A stretch of 64,000 bases of DNA from Paractinoplanes toevensis (GTDB taxonomy: Bacteria; Actinomycetota; Actinomycetes; Mycobacteriales; Micromonosporaceae): the NCBI RefSeq assembly GCF_018332695.1, contig NZ_BOQN01000001.1:62001-126000 (forward strand). The letters run 5' to 3'. A program made the translations under genes and the position numbers. Shown one piece after another: positions 1 to 8,728 of this stretch; position 1 is the first letter of the stretch; each line of letters begins with the position of its first letter. A model generated the notes under the pieces. That model saw only the letters and a program-made list of their open reading frames with translations, was not told the origin of the DNA and ran no database searches.

Positions 1-1116
1 CCGGTGGCCGCGCAGCAGCCGGTCGCGCAGCCGGTGGTAGGCGGCGGCGAGCAGCTCGCCGACTTGATCTTCAAAAACCCCGGCGGAAAAGCCGCGGACG
101 AAGTCGTCGCCGTCCGGGAAGAGGTCGTCGAACAGGATCGGGCCGTCCGGGTCGGCCCAGGCGCCGAGCCGCGCGGCGAGGGCCCGGAAGCCGGGCACGT
201 CCTCGGCCGCCGCGAGACGGAACAGCAGCGTCTCGACCGACTCGGTGTCAGGCACCCGATTGCCGTTGATCATCCACTGCGACCCGTCAAGATCAGCGAG
301 CAGGCCATCGGCGTACGCCGTGTGGGTGGCGCCTCCCGCACCGCGCACCGCGAGCCAACCGGGTGCGATCGCCGCGAGCAGCCCGGCGCGGGCGGCCGCG
401 TCGGCGCCGTCGGCGAGCGGCGCGAGCAGCGGGGTGTGCGCGGCCGTGGCGGCGAGGCCGTGCAGGGCCAGGCGGGCACCGGGCCGGCCGGGCCGGGTGG
501 CGGCCGCGGCCTCCACGTCGAGAAGGGTGTGGACCGCACCGGCCGCGGTGTAGGAGGCGTAGAGCCGGTCCGCTCCGAGTGCCTCCCGGACCTGCGCGGG
601 CGAGGTGGGCCGGTCGGGGTCGTCGTGCAGCGGCCGCCACTCGTCGTCGCCGTGCCGCTCGTCGAGCGGGCGCCGGTCGTAGAGGCCGGTGAGCGCGAAC
701 TCGTTCTCCACCCCGACCACCACGAGGGCGTCCGGCGTGCTCAGGGCACGCAGCAGGGCAGCCCGCTGCGGCCAGTTCAGCGCCGGCGAGTCGGCACCGA
801 GCACCCGGTCGAGCCCGTCGGCGGCGATCACCACATCGAATTCGCCGGTGAGCCCATCGAGCGCTCCGGTGATAACGGTGACATTGCCGGCCGGGCGCAG
901 GTCTTGAGCGTCGCTCACCGACCGCAACAGCACCGACACCGCCGCACACCGGGCCGCCACCAGCTCGATCACCTCGGTGCTGTGCGGGCCGGCGATGAGC
1001 GCCCGGGCGGACGGGGGCAGCAGGTCGTCGAGCAGGGCGAGCAGGGCCGGGCCGCCGGTCGGGAGGGTGTCCGTCCACGGCTGCAGCTCGCCGCGGACGA
1101 TCTGGACGTCAGTCAC
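1..1116 (-). CDS. SAM-methyltransferase-like protein, C-terminus cut by window edge
   Basis: I translated this reading frame by hand from the minus strand. It starts at a GTG (MTDVQIVRGELQPW) and runs open to the left edge, so the C-terminus is missing. The N-terminal 130 residues look like a class I methyltransferase Rossmann fold: a strand ALIAGPHSTEVIEL in the motif I position, then VSVLLRSVSDAQDL, then GEFDVVIAADGLDRVLG as the motif IV strand. The glycine loop is poor (AGPHS instead of GxGxG), so SAM binding is not certain. The start overlaps the stop of the upstream gene by 8 bases (GTGACTGA), which suggests translational coupling. With a glycosyltransferase in the same operon, modification of a surface polysaccharide is the likely role, but that is inference. 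Confidence 0.6.
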   Translation of the reverse strand, partial: MTDVQIVRGELQPWTDTLPTGGPALLALLDDLLPPSARALIAGPHSTEVIELVAARCAAVSVLLRSVSDAQDLRPAGNVTVITGALDGLTGEFDVVIAADGLDRVLGADSPALNWPQRAALLRALSTPDALVVVGVENEFALTGLYDRRPLDERHGDDEWRPLHDDPDRPTSPAQVREALGADRLYASYTAAGAVHTLLDVEAAAATRPGRPGARLALHGLAATAAHTPLLAPLADGADAAARAGLLAAIAPGWLAVRGAGGATHTAYADGLLADLDGSQWMINGNRVPDTESVETLLFRLAAAEDVPGFRALAARLGAWADPDGPILFDDLFPDGDDFVRGFSAGVFEDQVGELLAAAYHRLRDRLLRGHR

Positions 1117-1951
1117 GCTGGTTCCAATCGAAGAGCATGCGCATCTCGGCCGGCGGCATCAGGAACCGCTTGCCGAGTTCGTCGTCGGTGATGGCCCGGG
1201 CGGCGGCCAGGTCGATCTCCTTGCCCAGCATCTCCGGCCAGAGCCGGGAGATGCGGGTCTGCCCGCCGAACAGCGGGTTGTCGCCCTCGAGCTCCATCGC
1301 GTCGCCGTAGACGGCGGGCTCGCAGCCGGCCGCGACGCCGTAGAAGACGGCCGTCGCGAGCCGGTTGCTGGCCACCCGCTTGAACCCGCGGAACGCCTCG
1401 AGCTGCTTGTAGAGGAACCGCCGGTCGGTGCCCTCGTAGTTCCATCCGCGGGTGCCGAAGCAGACCACCTCGAAGCCGGCGTCCTGGTAGACCCGCCGCA
1501 CCTCGGGCCGGTCGAACTCGGTGTAGTAGAGGCTGATGGTGACCGGTTCGGTCTCGGTCTCCTTGATCTCGTCGATCAGCCGCTGATGATCGCCGTGGAT
1601 CTTCGCGCCGATGCCGGGCGCGTCCCAGCCGTGGAACAGGAACCAGAGCGTGCCCTTCCGCTCCGCCTCGGCGACCCGGCCCAGGTCGGGCTCCAGGTCC
1701 ATCAGGTAGAGCATCGGGGCGCCGATGACCGAGTAGTTGCGCCGGCCGAGCGAGTGGCCACGGCGGCGGGGTGCGTCGCTCCACACGAACCGCCAGGCGC
1801 CGTCGAAGAACTCGTGCACCGGGTTCCAGCCGCAGCCCACGTTCCAGCCGTGCTGGAGGTAGCCGGGCAGGCGCGGCGGGAAGTCGTCGGGCAGGCCGCA
1901 GTAGCGGGCCAGGATGTGCTGCTGGCCGTAGTACCAGTTGTGATGATGCAT
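1109..1951 (-). CDS. conserved protein of a polysaccharide operon, function unknown
   Basis: 280 residues from an ATG that lies 5 bases after the stop of the upstream glycosyltransferase (protein start MHHHNWYYGQQHIL). A longer open frame upstream is only the antisense of the glycosyltransferase, so I chose this start. The protein has a histidine- and aromatic-rich N-terminus (LPGYLQHGWNVGCGWNP), a strand YSVIGAPMLYLMDLEPD, and then alternating strands and helices such as FLFHGWDAPGIG and ISLYYTEFDRPEV, suggesting an alpha/beta fold with GT-B-like character. I do not recognise a catalytic motif. Its place between a GT2 enzyme and a methyltransferase-like protein suggests a role in building or modifying a cell-surface glycan. 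Confidence 0.65.
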   Translation of the reverse strand: MHHHNWYYGQQHILARYCGLPDDFPPRLPGYLQHGWNVGCGWNPVHEFFDGAWRFVWSDAPRRRGHSLGRRNYSVIGAPMLYLMDLEPDLGRVAEAERKGTLWFLFHGWDAPGIGAKIHGDHQRLIDEIKETETEPVTISLYYTEFDRPEVRRVYQDAGFEVVCFGTRGWNYEGTDRRFLYKQLEAFRGFKRVASNRLATAVFYGVAAGCEPAVYGDAMELEGDNPLFGGQTRISRLWPEMLGKEIDLAAARAITDDELGKRFLMPPAEMRMLFDWNQRD

Positions 1952-1956
1952 GCGGG

Positions 1957-4143
1957 TCAGTCCGTTTCCAGGTGCAGGATGCCGGAGCGCGAGCGCAGCG
2001 CGAACGGGCCGGCCCGGGTGGGCAGGGCGGGCAGCATGAACGAGTCGGTCTGCACCGCGTACGAGACGGCGAACAGGGTCCAGTTCTCGCCGCCGGCGAG
2101 GTCGGCGAGGTCGGTATCGGCGGACCAGCGGTGGTCGTCGACGGTCAGCCGGGACGGGCCGTCGACGCCGTCGTCCGAGTTGGGCAGGAACCGCCGCCAG
2201 GTGATCCGGTCGTAGGCGACGCCGGGCCAGCGCGGGCCGGACACGGTGATCCGGTCGCCGGCCACCTCGACCCGGTCGGCGGTCACCCGCAGCGGCCCTT
2301 CGGCCAGATTCAGATACTGCGCCGGGGACCGGGTCAGGCTGATCACCCGGTCGCCCCGGGGCGACAACACCCCATGCCGTACGCCGGTGGCCAGCAACAG
2401 CATCCGGTCGTCGCCGTCGTGCAGGCGGGGCACCAGAACCGTACGGTCCAGGAAGGGGTCGTCGGGGTTGACCGCGTCGATCAGATCGTCCAGCGCGACC
2501 TCGGCCACGAAGTCGTCCATGACCTGGCCACGCTGCCGCCGCAACGGAACCTGCACGTCCCCGGCCGAACGGGCCAGCCGCAGCGTCGGCGCGGTCATCC
2601 GGGACGGGATGCGGCCGGTCAGCACCAGGCGGTCGCCGTCGACCTCGGCCCCGGTCACCTCCGGCACGTCCGAGCGGACCTGCAGGCTGAGCCGGCCGTC
2701 GGGGGTGCGGACCGGCTGGATCCAGCGGCCGGCGACCCGGTCCCCGAGGGAGTACTGCACGTCGCCGGGCCCGAGATGGCCGCGCCGGCGCACCAGGCCG
2801 CTGCGCAGCTCCACCGAGATCCAGGCGGACGAGGCCCAGCCGGGCAGCCGGGCCAGCATCGACCGCGGGATGCGGGTCTCGAAACCCGCCCCGGTCGTGG
2901 TGACCCGCAGCCGCTGCGAGCGGCGGCCGCAGACCAGCGACATCCGCACGGTCAGGCCCGGGTCCTCGAGGTGCGCGATCTCGGCGGTGCCGCGCAGCAC
3001 CAGCGCCTCGGCGGTCCACTCCAGCTCGGTGGTCACGGCCCGCACCTCCAGCTCGGCCCGCGGCAGCCGGTAGAGGTCGGTCGGGAGTCGGGAGTCGCGC
3101 AGGCCCGGGTACTGGCTCTCGTACCGCCAGGGCCGCGCCGGGTGGCGGCGGGCCGGCACCGCCGGGTGGCCGTCGGCACGGTGGCGGGCCAGGCGCCGCA
3201 GCAGCTCGGCGTCGCCGGCCTCGAGCGCTTCGTACTCCAGGCGCTGGAACGTCGGCACCGCGGCGACGATCCGCGGGTCGAGCCGCGAGCTGAGCCGCCG
3301 GCCCAGCTCGACCAGTGGCTCCAATTCGTCGTCGGCCGCGGCGGCGAACGCCTGCACGACGGTGACCAGGTCGATCTCGGCGAGGTGCTTGTGCACCAGG
3401 TCGTGTGCCTCGGGGGCCCGGCCGATCAGGTCGAGGATCATCTCGGCCGAGGCCACCCGGTCGGCGAGGTTGTCGTACCGCAACTTGTGCTGGGTGATCG
3501 ACTCGCCGGACTCGCGCTCGCGCCAGTAGTAGATCGGCGCGGCGATGCAGTCGACCGTGACCGCGTCGAGGTAGGCGCGCAGCGAGACCGGGTAGTCCTC
3601 GTACCACATCGCCGGGAACTCGTACCGGTACTGGTCCCAGAAGGTGCGGCGGTAGAGCTTGTTCCACACCATCCGGTCCAGCGCGAGCCGCGGGTGTTCG
3701 TAGACGTCGGTGGCCGGCCGGTCCAGGGCGAACGGCAGCCGGTGCGACCAGGACTGGCGTACGCCCGCAGTGTTGTTGAATCGGCGGGCGTTGCCCGCCG
3801 CGATCTGCGAGGCGGTCTCGTCGAGCGAGCGGACCATGATCTCGTACGCGTGCCGCGGCACCAGATCATCGCCGTCCGCGAACGCCAGGTAATCGCCCTG
3901 CGCCTGCGCGATCCCGGCGTTGCGGGCCGGCCCCGGACCCTGGTTCTCCTGGGTGATCAGCCGGAAGCGGGGGTCACGGCCGCAGAAGTCCCGGGCCGCG
4001 TCACCACTGCCGTCCTTCGACCCGTCGTCGACCAGGATCGCCTCGAAATCTCCGAAGGTCTGCCGCGCGAGCGAATCCAGACATGCCTCGATGTAGCGCT
4101 CGACGTTGGAAAAGGGCACGACAATGCTGAGGCGGGGGGTCAT
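1957..4143 (-). CDS. family 2 glycosyltransferase with long beta-rich C-terminal region
   Basis: 728 residues. The N-terminal GT-A domain (about residues 4-230) starts with LSIVVPFSNVERYI, has the nucleotide-binding DDGS at residues 39-42, the ARNAGI motif near 73-78, and the metal-binding DGD at residues 90-92. The first three features are standard for GT2 enzymes that move a sugar from a nucleotide-sugar to a surface acceptor. After about residue 330 the sequence becomes a series of beta-strand-rich segments; this resembles the immunoglobulin-like C-terminal region of TarS-type wall teichoic acid transferases, although I judge that only by pattern. No signal peptide or membrane helix is visible. 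It is the first visible gene of a minus-strand operon and is divergent from egtA. The acceptor glycan is unknown. Confidence 0.85.
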   Translation of the reverse strand: MTPRLSIVVPFSNVERYIEACLDSLARQTFGDFEAILVDDGSKDGSGDAARDFCGRDPRFRLITQENQGPGPARNAGIAQAQGDYLAFADGDDLVPRHAYEIMVRSLDETASQIAAGNARRFNNTAGVRQSWSHRLPFALDRPATDVYEHPRLALDRMVWNKLYRRTFWDQYRYEFPAMWYEDYPVSLRAYLDAVTVDCIAAPIYYWRERESGESITQHKLRYDNLADRVASAEMILDLIGRAPEAHDLVHKHLAEIDLVTVVQAFAAAADDELEPLVELGRRLSSRLDPRIVAAVPTFQRLEYEALEAGDAELLRRLARHRADGHPAVPARRHPARPWRYESQYPGLRDSRLPTDLYRLPRAELEVRAVTTELEWTAEALVLRGTAEIAHLEDPGLTVRMSLVCGRRSQRLRVTTTGAGFETRIPRSMLARLPGWASSAWISVELRSGLVRRRGHLGPGDVQYSLGDRVAGRWIQPVRTPDGRLSLQVRSDVPEVTGAEVDGDRLVLTGRIPSRMTAPTLRLARSAGDVQVPLRRQRGQVMDDFVAEVALDDLIDAVNPDDPFLDRTVLVPRLHDGDDRMLLLATGVRHGVLSPRGDRVISLTRSPAQYLNLAEGPLRVTADRVEVAGDRITVSGPRWPGVAYDRITWRRFLPNSDDGVDGPSRLTVDDHRWSADTDLADLAGGENWTLFAVSYAVQTDSFMLPALPTRAGPFALRSRSGILHLETD

Positions 4144-4399
4144 GACACCGGATTTCTAGCGGCGGGCGGACCCGCCGAGACTGCCCTCGACGGGCGTCGG
4201 TGACCTGTCGGAGCGGTGTCGAGAAGGTGAATCCGGCGCCACGAGTGACCGACGTCACTACGTGGACAAAGCCCCAGGAAGGCCCACTTAAGTACCCGGT
4301 CCGGACCGCTGGAGTTCCCGAGTTTGTCGTACCCCCGTCGTAGTGTCGTGCACCCAAGTAGTCAAAAGCCTACGTTTCGTGACGACGGGAGTTCGTCTG
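4144..4399. promoter_or_regulatory. divergent intergenic region between glycosyltransferase and egtA
   Basis: 256 bases without a gene. It must hold the promoters of both the surface-glycan operon (leftward) and the ergothioneine operon (rightward). It is less GC-rich than its surroundings in the 4265-4400 part. I see no confident -35/-10 pair. A GGGAG ribosome site at 4387-4391 sits 8 bases before the egtA ATG at 4400 and decides that start over an upstream in-frame ATG at 4343. Confidence 0.5.
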
Positions 4400-5623
4400 A
4401 TGACGACACTCGACCACGACGCCGCCGCGGCCACCAGCCGCCGGTTGCGTACTCAGGAGGAAGTGGAGGCGCACATCCGCGCCATCTGCTTCAAGACCGG
4501 CCCACCTCAGCTCGTCGGTGCCGAACTCGAATGGACCCTGCACCACGCGGCCGCACCCCATGCGCCGCTCGAAGCCGCCACCGTGCGGCAGGCCCTCGGC
4601 CGGCACACGCCGGCCGTTATTTCTGCCGGAAACTCCCCCGGCCCCCTGCCCTCCGGCGGCGAGATCACCCTCGAACCGGGCGGGCAGGTGGAGATCTCCT
4701 CGGCCCCGGCCGGCTCGCTGAGCGAGTTGTACGCCGCCGTCACCGCCGACCAGGACTACCTCACCGACCTGCTCGACGACTCCGGGCTCGTGCTCGGCCG
4801 GCACGGCATCGACCCGTACCGTTCGCCCCGCCGCCTGTTGCACACGCCGCGCTACAACGCGATGGAACAAGCCTTCGACCGCCGCGGCCGGCACGGCCGC
4901 ACCATGATGTGCAGCACCGCCGGCCTGCAGGTCTGCCTCGACGCCGGCCCCGCGAGCGAGCTGCCCACCCGATGGCGGGCCGTGCAGGCCCTCGGCCCGC
5001 CGATGGTCGCCCTCTTCGCCAACTCCAGCCGGTTCGCCGGTCGCGACACCGGCCTGGCGTCGGCCCGGATGGCGGCGTGGTGGGGCATGAACCCGCGCCT
5101 GACCCATCCGCCGGTCGGCCCGCCCGACGATCCGGCGGCCGGCTGGGTGCGGTTCGCCCTGGCCGCCCCGCTGACCTGCGTGCGGCGCGACGGCGCCGGC
5201 TGGGACCCGCCGCCCGGCGCCACCCTGGCCGACTGGGTGAACGGGGCGCTTCCCGTCCCGCCGACCGTCGCCGACGTGGAGTACCACCTGAGCCTGCTGT
5301 TCCCGCCGGTGCGCCCGCGGGGATACCTCGAGGTGAGATACCTCGACTGCCAGCCGGGCGGCGAGTGGATCGCCCCGGTCGCGATCATCGCGACCCTGCT
5401 CGGCGATCGGCCCACTACCGAGGCGGCCCTCGAGTTGGCCGAGCCGGTGGCCCAGCGCTGGCATCCGGCGTACCGCTCCGGTCTGGCCGACCGCGCGCTG
5501 AAGCGCGCCGCGGCGGCCCTGGCCGACCTGGCCGGCCGCCGCCTCGACCGCACCGGCCTGCCCGCCACCGTCCGCGCCCACGTCATGGACATCGTCCACC
5601 GTCGACTCGAGGAGCAACGATGA
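4400..5623 (+). CDS. egtA: ergothioneine glutamate-cysteine ligase EgtA
   Basis: 407 residues from the ATG with a good ribosome site; the in-frame ATG at 4343 has none. EgtA joins glutamate and cysteine to gamma-glutamylcysteine, the sulfur donor for ergothioneine. It belongs to the GCS2 glutamate-cysteine ligase family. Family features seen are VGAELEWTLHH (metal and glutamate site), the GGEITLEPGGQVEISSAP segment, and YLEVRYLDCQPGGEW near the C-terminus. The stop overlaps the egtB start (ATGA), so the two are coupled. The gene order egtA-egtB-egtC-egtD is that of mycobacteria, which makes this assignment firm. Confidence 0.95.
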   Translation: MTTLDHDAAAATSRRLRTQEEVEAHIRAICFKTGPPQLVGAELEWTLHHAAAPHAPLEAATVRQALGRHTPAVISAGNSPGPLPSGGEITLEPGGQVEISSAPAGSLSELYAAVTADQDYLTDLLDDSGLVLGRHGIDPYRSPRRLLHTPRYNAMEQAFDRRGRHGRTMMCSTAGLQVCLDAGPASELPTRWRAVQALGPPMVALFANSSRFAGRDTGLASARMAAWWGMNPRLTHPPVGPPDDPAAGWVRFALAAPLTCVRRDGAGWDPPPGATLADWVNGALPVPPTVADVEYHLSLLFPPVRPRGYLEVRYLDCQPGGEWIAPVAIIATLLGDRPTTEAALELAEPVAQRWHPAYRSGLADRALKRAAAALADLAGRRLDRTGLPATVRAHVMDIVHRRLEEQR

Positions 5624-6918
5624 CCCACGAGACCGACCGCCTGCGCGACCTGGTCGCCACCGAGCTGGGTCGCGCCCGCGACCGCACCACCCTGTTGACC
5701 GAGGCCGTCGACGACGGCGACCTGGTCCGGCAGCACTCGCCGCTGATGTCACCGCTGGTCTGGGACCTCGCCCACGTCGGCAACCAGGAAGAGCTCTGGC
5801 TGGTCCGGGACGTCGGCGGCCGGGAACCGGTGCGCCGCGACATCGACGAGCTGTACGACGCGTTCAAGCACTCCCGCCGCGACCGCACCCAGCTGCCGCT
5901 GCTCGATCCCCGCGAGGCGCGGAAATACACCGCGACCGTGCGCGACAAGGTGCTCGACGTGCTCGACCACGCGCCGATGGAAGGCACGCCCCTGGTCGAG
6001 CGGGCCTTCGCGTTCGGCATGATAGTGCAGCACGAGCAGCAGCACGACGAGACCATGCTGGCCACCCATCAGCTGCGGGCCGGCGCGCCGGTGCTGTCGG
6101 CGCCGCCGCCCCCGGTCCCGGCCGGGAAAGTCACCGGTGAAGTGCTGGTTCCGGCCGGCGAGTTCACCATGGGCACCAGCACCGAGCCATGGGCCCTCGA
6201 CAACGAGCGGCCCGCCCACCGGGTTTTCGTGCCGGCCTTTCACATCGACCGGGCCCCGATCACCAACGCGGAATATGCGGCGTTCATCGACGCCGGCGGT
6301 TATGACGATCCGCGTTGGTGGACAACCGCCGGGTGGGATCACCGCCAGGCCGCCGGGCTGGTCGCGCCTCTCCACTGGACCCGCGACGTCTCCGGTTGGG
6401 CGTCGACCCATTTTGGCCGCACAAATCCGATAAATCCAGACGAGCCGGTCGTGCACGTCTGCTGGTACGAAGCCGCCGCCTACGCCGCCTGGGCCGGGAA
6501 ACGGCTGCCCACCGAGGCCGAATGGGAGAAAGCCGCCCGCTGGGACCCGGCCACCGGCCGGTCGCTGCGCTATCCGTGGGGAGACGACCCGCCCGGGGTC
6601 GAGCACGCCAACCTCGGCCAGCGTCATCTGCAGCCCGCCCCGGTCGGCGCCTACCCGGCCGGTGTCTCGCCGCTCGGCGTGCACCAGCTGATCGGGGACG
6701 CCTGGGAGTGGACGTCGAGCGACTTCCACGGTTACCCCGGGTTCACTCCGTTCCCCTACCGGGAGTATTCGGAGGTCTTCTTCGGACCTGATTACAAGGT
6801 GCTGCGCGGCGGCTCGTTCGGCACCGACCGGTCCGCGGTGCGGGGCACGTTCCGCAACTGGGACTACCCGATCCGCCGGCAGATCTTCAGCGGCTTCCGC
6901 TGCGCGCGAGACGCCTGA
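5620..6918 (+). CDS. egtB: ergothioneine sulfoxide synthase EgtB
   Basis: 432 residues. This non-haem iron enzyme joins gamma-glutamylcysteine to hercynine with oxygen, forming the C-S bond of ergothioneine. The N-terminal DinB-like domain supplies the iron ligands: a histidine at residue 52 (DLAHVGNQEELW) and the HEQQH motif near residue 135. The C-terminal half is a formylglycine-generating-enzyme/sulfatase-modifying fold (GEFTMGT, RPAHRVFVPAFHIDR, RLPTEAEWEKAAR, WEWTSSDFHGYPGF, VLRGGSF, FRCARDA). Starts at the ATGA overlap with egtA and ends in a one-base overlap with egtC. A much longer reading frame through egtA is not the real start. Confidence 0.96.
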   Translation: MTHETDRLRDLVATELGRARDRTTLLTEAVDDGDLVRQHSPLMSPLVWDLAHVGNQEELWLVRDVGGREPVRRDIDELYDAFKHSRRDRTQLPLLDPREARKYTATVRDKVLDVLDHAPMEGTPLVERAFAFGMIVQHEQQHDETMLATHQLRAGAPVLSAPPPPVPAGKVTGEVLVPAGEFTMGTSTEPWALDNERPAHRVFVPAFHIDRAPITNAEYAAFIDAGGYDDPRWWTTAGWDHRQAAGLVAPLHWTRDVSGWASTHFGRTNPINPDEPVVHVCWYEAAAYAAWAGKRLPTEAEWEKAARWDPATGRSLRYPWGDDPPGVEHANLGQRHLQPAPVGAYPAGVSPLGVHQLIGDAWEWTSSDFHGYPGFTPFPYREYSEVFFGPDYKVLRGGSFGTDRSAVRGTFRNWDYPIRRQIFSGFRCARDA

Positions 6919-7664
6919 TGTGCCGCCACCTGGCCTACCTCGGTCCACCCGCACCGCTGGCCCGCTGGCTGATCGACCCGCCGCACTCGCTGATCCACCA
7001 GTCGTGGGCGCCCCGCGACATGCGCGGCGGCGGCACGATCAACGCCGACGGCTTCGGCGTCGGGTGGCACGTGCCGGGTGGCGGCACGGTCCGCTACCGG
7101 CGGCCCACCCCGATCTGGAGCGACACCACGCTGCCCGCCCTCGCCGCCTCGGTCTCGACCGGGGCGGCGCTGGCGGCGGTGCGCAGCGCCACCGTCGGGA
7201 TGCCGGTGACCGAGACCGCCGCCGCGCCGTTCGGTGACGGGCCCTGGCTGTTCAGCCACAACGGGGTCGTCACCGGCTGGCCCGGCTCGATGGCCAAGCT
7301 CGCCGCCACCCTGCCGCCGGAGGACCTGCTCACCCTGGAGGCGCCCACCGACGCGGCGTTCCTCTGGGCGCTGGTGCGCGACCGGCTGCGCGCCGGCGGC
7401 GCCCCGGCCGACGCCGTCACCGCGGTGGTCGCCGAGGTGTCCGCCGCCGCACCCGGTTCCCGGCTCAACCTGCTGCTCACCGACGGCGTCACGATCGTGG
7501 CCAGCACCGTCGGCCACGCCCTGTCCGTCCGCTCCGGCGCCGATTTCGTGCTCGTCGCCTCCGAGCCGCTCGACGTCCACCCCGCCTGGCAACCGGTTCC
7601 CGACCGCATCCTGCTGGTCGCCACCGCCGCCGGCGTCACCACGACCCCGCTGGGAGACCGATGA
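6918..7664 (+). CDS. egtC: gamma-glutamyl-hercynylcysteine S-oxide amidase EgtC
   Basis: 248 residues. EgtC removes the glutamyl group from the EgtB product. It is a class II (Ntn) glutamine-amidotransferase-type hydrolase: after removal of the first methionine, Cys2 becomes the N-terminal nucleophile (MCRHLAYLG). Other family features are the GGTINADGFGVGWH segment and the FSHNGVV segment. The start codon shares one base with the egtB stop, and the end overlaps egtD by 4 bases. Confidence 0.95.
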   Translation: MCRHLAYLGPPAPLARWLIDPPHSLIHQSWAPRDMRGGGTINADGFGVGWHVPGGGTVRYRRPTPIWSDTTLPALAASVSTGAALAAVRSATVGMPVTETAAAPFGDGPWLFSHNGVVTGWPGSMAKLAATLPPEDLLTLEAPTDAAFLWALVRDRLRAGGAPADAVTAVVAEVSAAAPGSRLNLLLTDGVTIVASTVGHALSVRSGADFVLVASEPLDVHPAWQPVPDRILLVATAAGVTTTPLGDR

Positions 7665-8626
7665 CTCTCGAAGTCCACCTCGACGACGAAGACCTGGCCC
7701 GCACCCTGCGCGCCGACGTGCTCGCCGGCCTGACCGCCAGCCCGAAGTGGCTGCCCCCGAAGTGGTTCTACGACGCCCGTGGCAGCGAACTGTTCGAGCA
7801 GATCACCGAGCTGCCCGAGTACTACCCGACCCGGTCCGAACGGGAGATCCTCACCGACCGGGCCGGCGAGATCGCCCGGCACACCCGGGCCCGCACCCTC
7901 CTCGAACTCGGCTCCGGCTACTCGACGAAGACCCGGCTGCTGCTCGACGCGCTCACCGCCGCCGGCACCCTGCAGACCTTCGTGCCGATGGACGTCTCCC
8001 CCAGCGCGCTGTCCGCCGCCGCGGCTCAAATCGGTGCCGACTATCCGAGCCTGCGGGTGCACAACATCGTCGGCGACCTGACCCGGCACCTGAAACACCT
8101 GCCCGGCGGCGGCGACCGGCTGGTCGCCTTCCTGGGCGGCACGATCGGCAACCTGATCCCGGCGGAGCGGGCCGCGTTCCTGAGCGACATGCGCGCCGTC
8201 CTCGAGCCCGGCGAACACCTGCTGCTCGGCACCGACCTGGTGAAGAGCCCGAGCGTGGTGGTTCCGGCCTACGACGACGCCGAGGGCGTGACCGCCGACT
8301 TCAACCGCAACGTGCTGCGGGTGCTGAACACCAGCCTCGGCGCCGACTTCGACGTGGACGGTTTCGCCCATGTGGCGCTGTGGGACCCCGACCGCGAGTG
8401 GGTCGAGATGCGCCTGCGCGCCCGCTGGCCGATGCGGGTCACCATCCCCGGCGTCGATCTGGTGGTCGACTTCGAGGCGGGCGAGGAGATCCGCACCGAG
8501 GTCTCCGCGAAGTTCCGCCGCTCCGGGATCGAGCACGAGCTGGCCGAGGCAGGCTTCGCCCTCGACCACTGGTGGACCGACCGAGCCGGCCTGTTCGGCG
8601 TCTCCCTGGCCCGCGCGATCAGCTGA
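7661..8626 (+). CDS. egtD: histidine N-alpha-methyltransferase EgtD
   Basis: 321 residues, the usual length. EgtD trimethylates the alpha-amino group of histidine to give hercynine, the first committed intermediate. It shows the family's PPKWFYDARGSELFEQIT and LPEYYPTRSEREIL segments, the SAM-binding LELGSGYSTKTRLLL, and FLGGTIGNL. It is the last gene of the operon. There is no egtE (the final C-S lyase) next to it; in many actinobacteria another PLP lyase elsewhere does this step. A GC-rich hairpin follows directly. Confidence 0.96.
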   Translation: MTLEVHLDDEDLARTLRADVLAGLTASPKWLPPKWFYDARGSELFEQITELPEYYPTRSEREILTDRAGEIARHTRARTLLELGSGYSTKTRLLLDALTAAGTLQTFVPMDVSPSALSAAAAQIGADYPSLRVHNIVGDLTRHLKHLPGGGDRLVAFLGGTIGNLIPAERAAFLSDMRAVLEPGEHLLLGTDLVKSPSVVVPAYDDAEGVTADFNRNVLRVLNTSLGADFDVDGFAHVALWDPDREWVEMRLRARWPMRVTIPGVDLVVDFEAGEEIRTEVSAKFRRSGIEHELAEAGFALDHWWTDRAGLFGVSLARAIS

Positions 8627-8633
8627 GCCACCC

Positions 8634-8660
8634 GGCGGCGCCGCCGACCGCGGCGCCGCC
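8634..8660 (+). terminator. hairpin after the egt operon
   Basis: Inverted repeat GGCGGCGCCG / CGGCGCCGCC (8634-8643 and 8651-8660) with a 7-base loop, 8 bases after the egtD stop. There is no T-run, as is common for terminators in very GC-rich actinomycetes. It also separates egtD from the sigma-factor gene. Confidence 0.55.
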
Positions 8661-8728
8661 GATAAACTCCCGCCCATCCGCCGGCGCCCCAGAGCCGAAT
8701 GGGGAGTAACGACGACGGAAGGGCGCAC

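Noticed and set aside
1952..3667. N-terminal extension of the 280-residue protein to an 852-residue frame
   Set aside because: The extension is the wrong frame of the glycosyltransferase gene (arginine/proline-rich, no motifs). The ATG at 1951 follows the upstream stop by 5 bases.
1771..4203. 810-codon open frame on the plus strand
   Set aside because: Antisense of the GT2 gene, whose GT-A motifs fix the coding strand.
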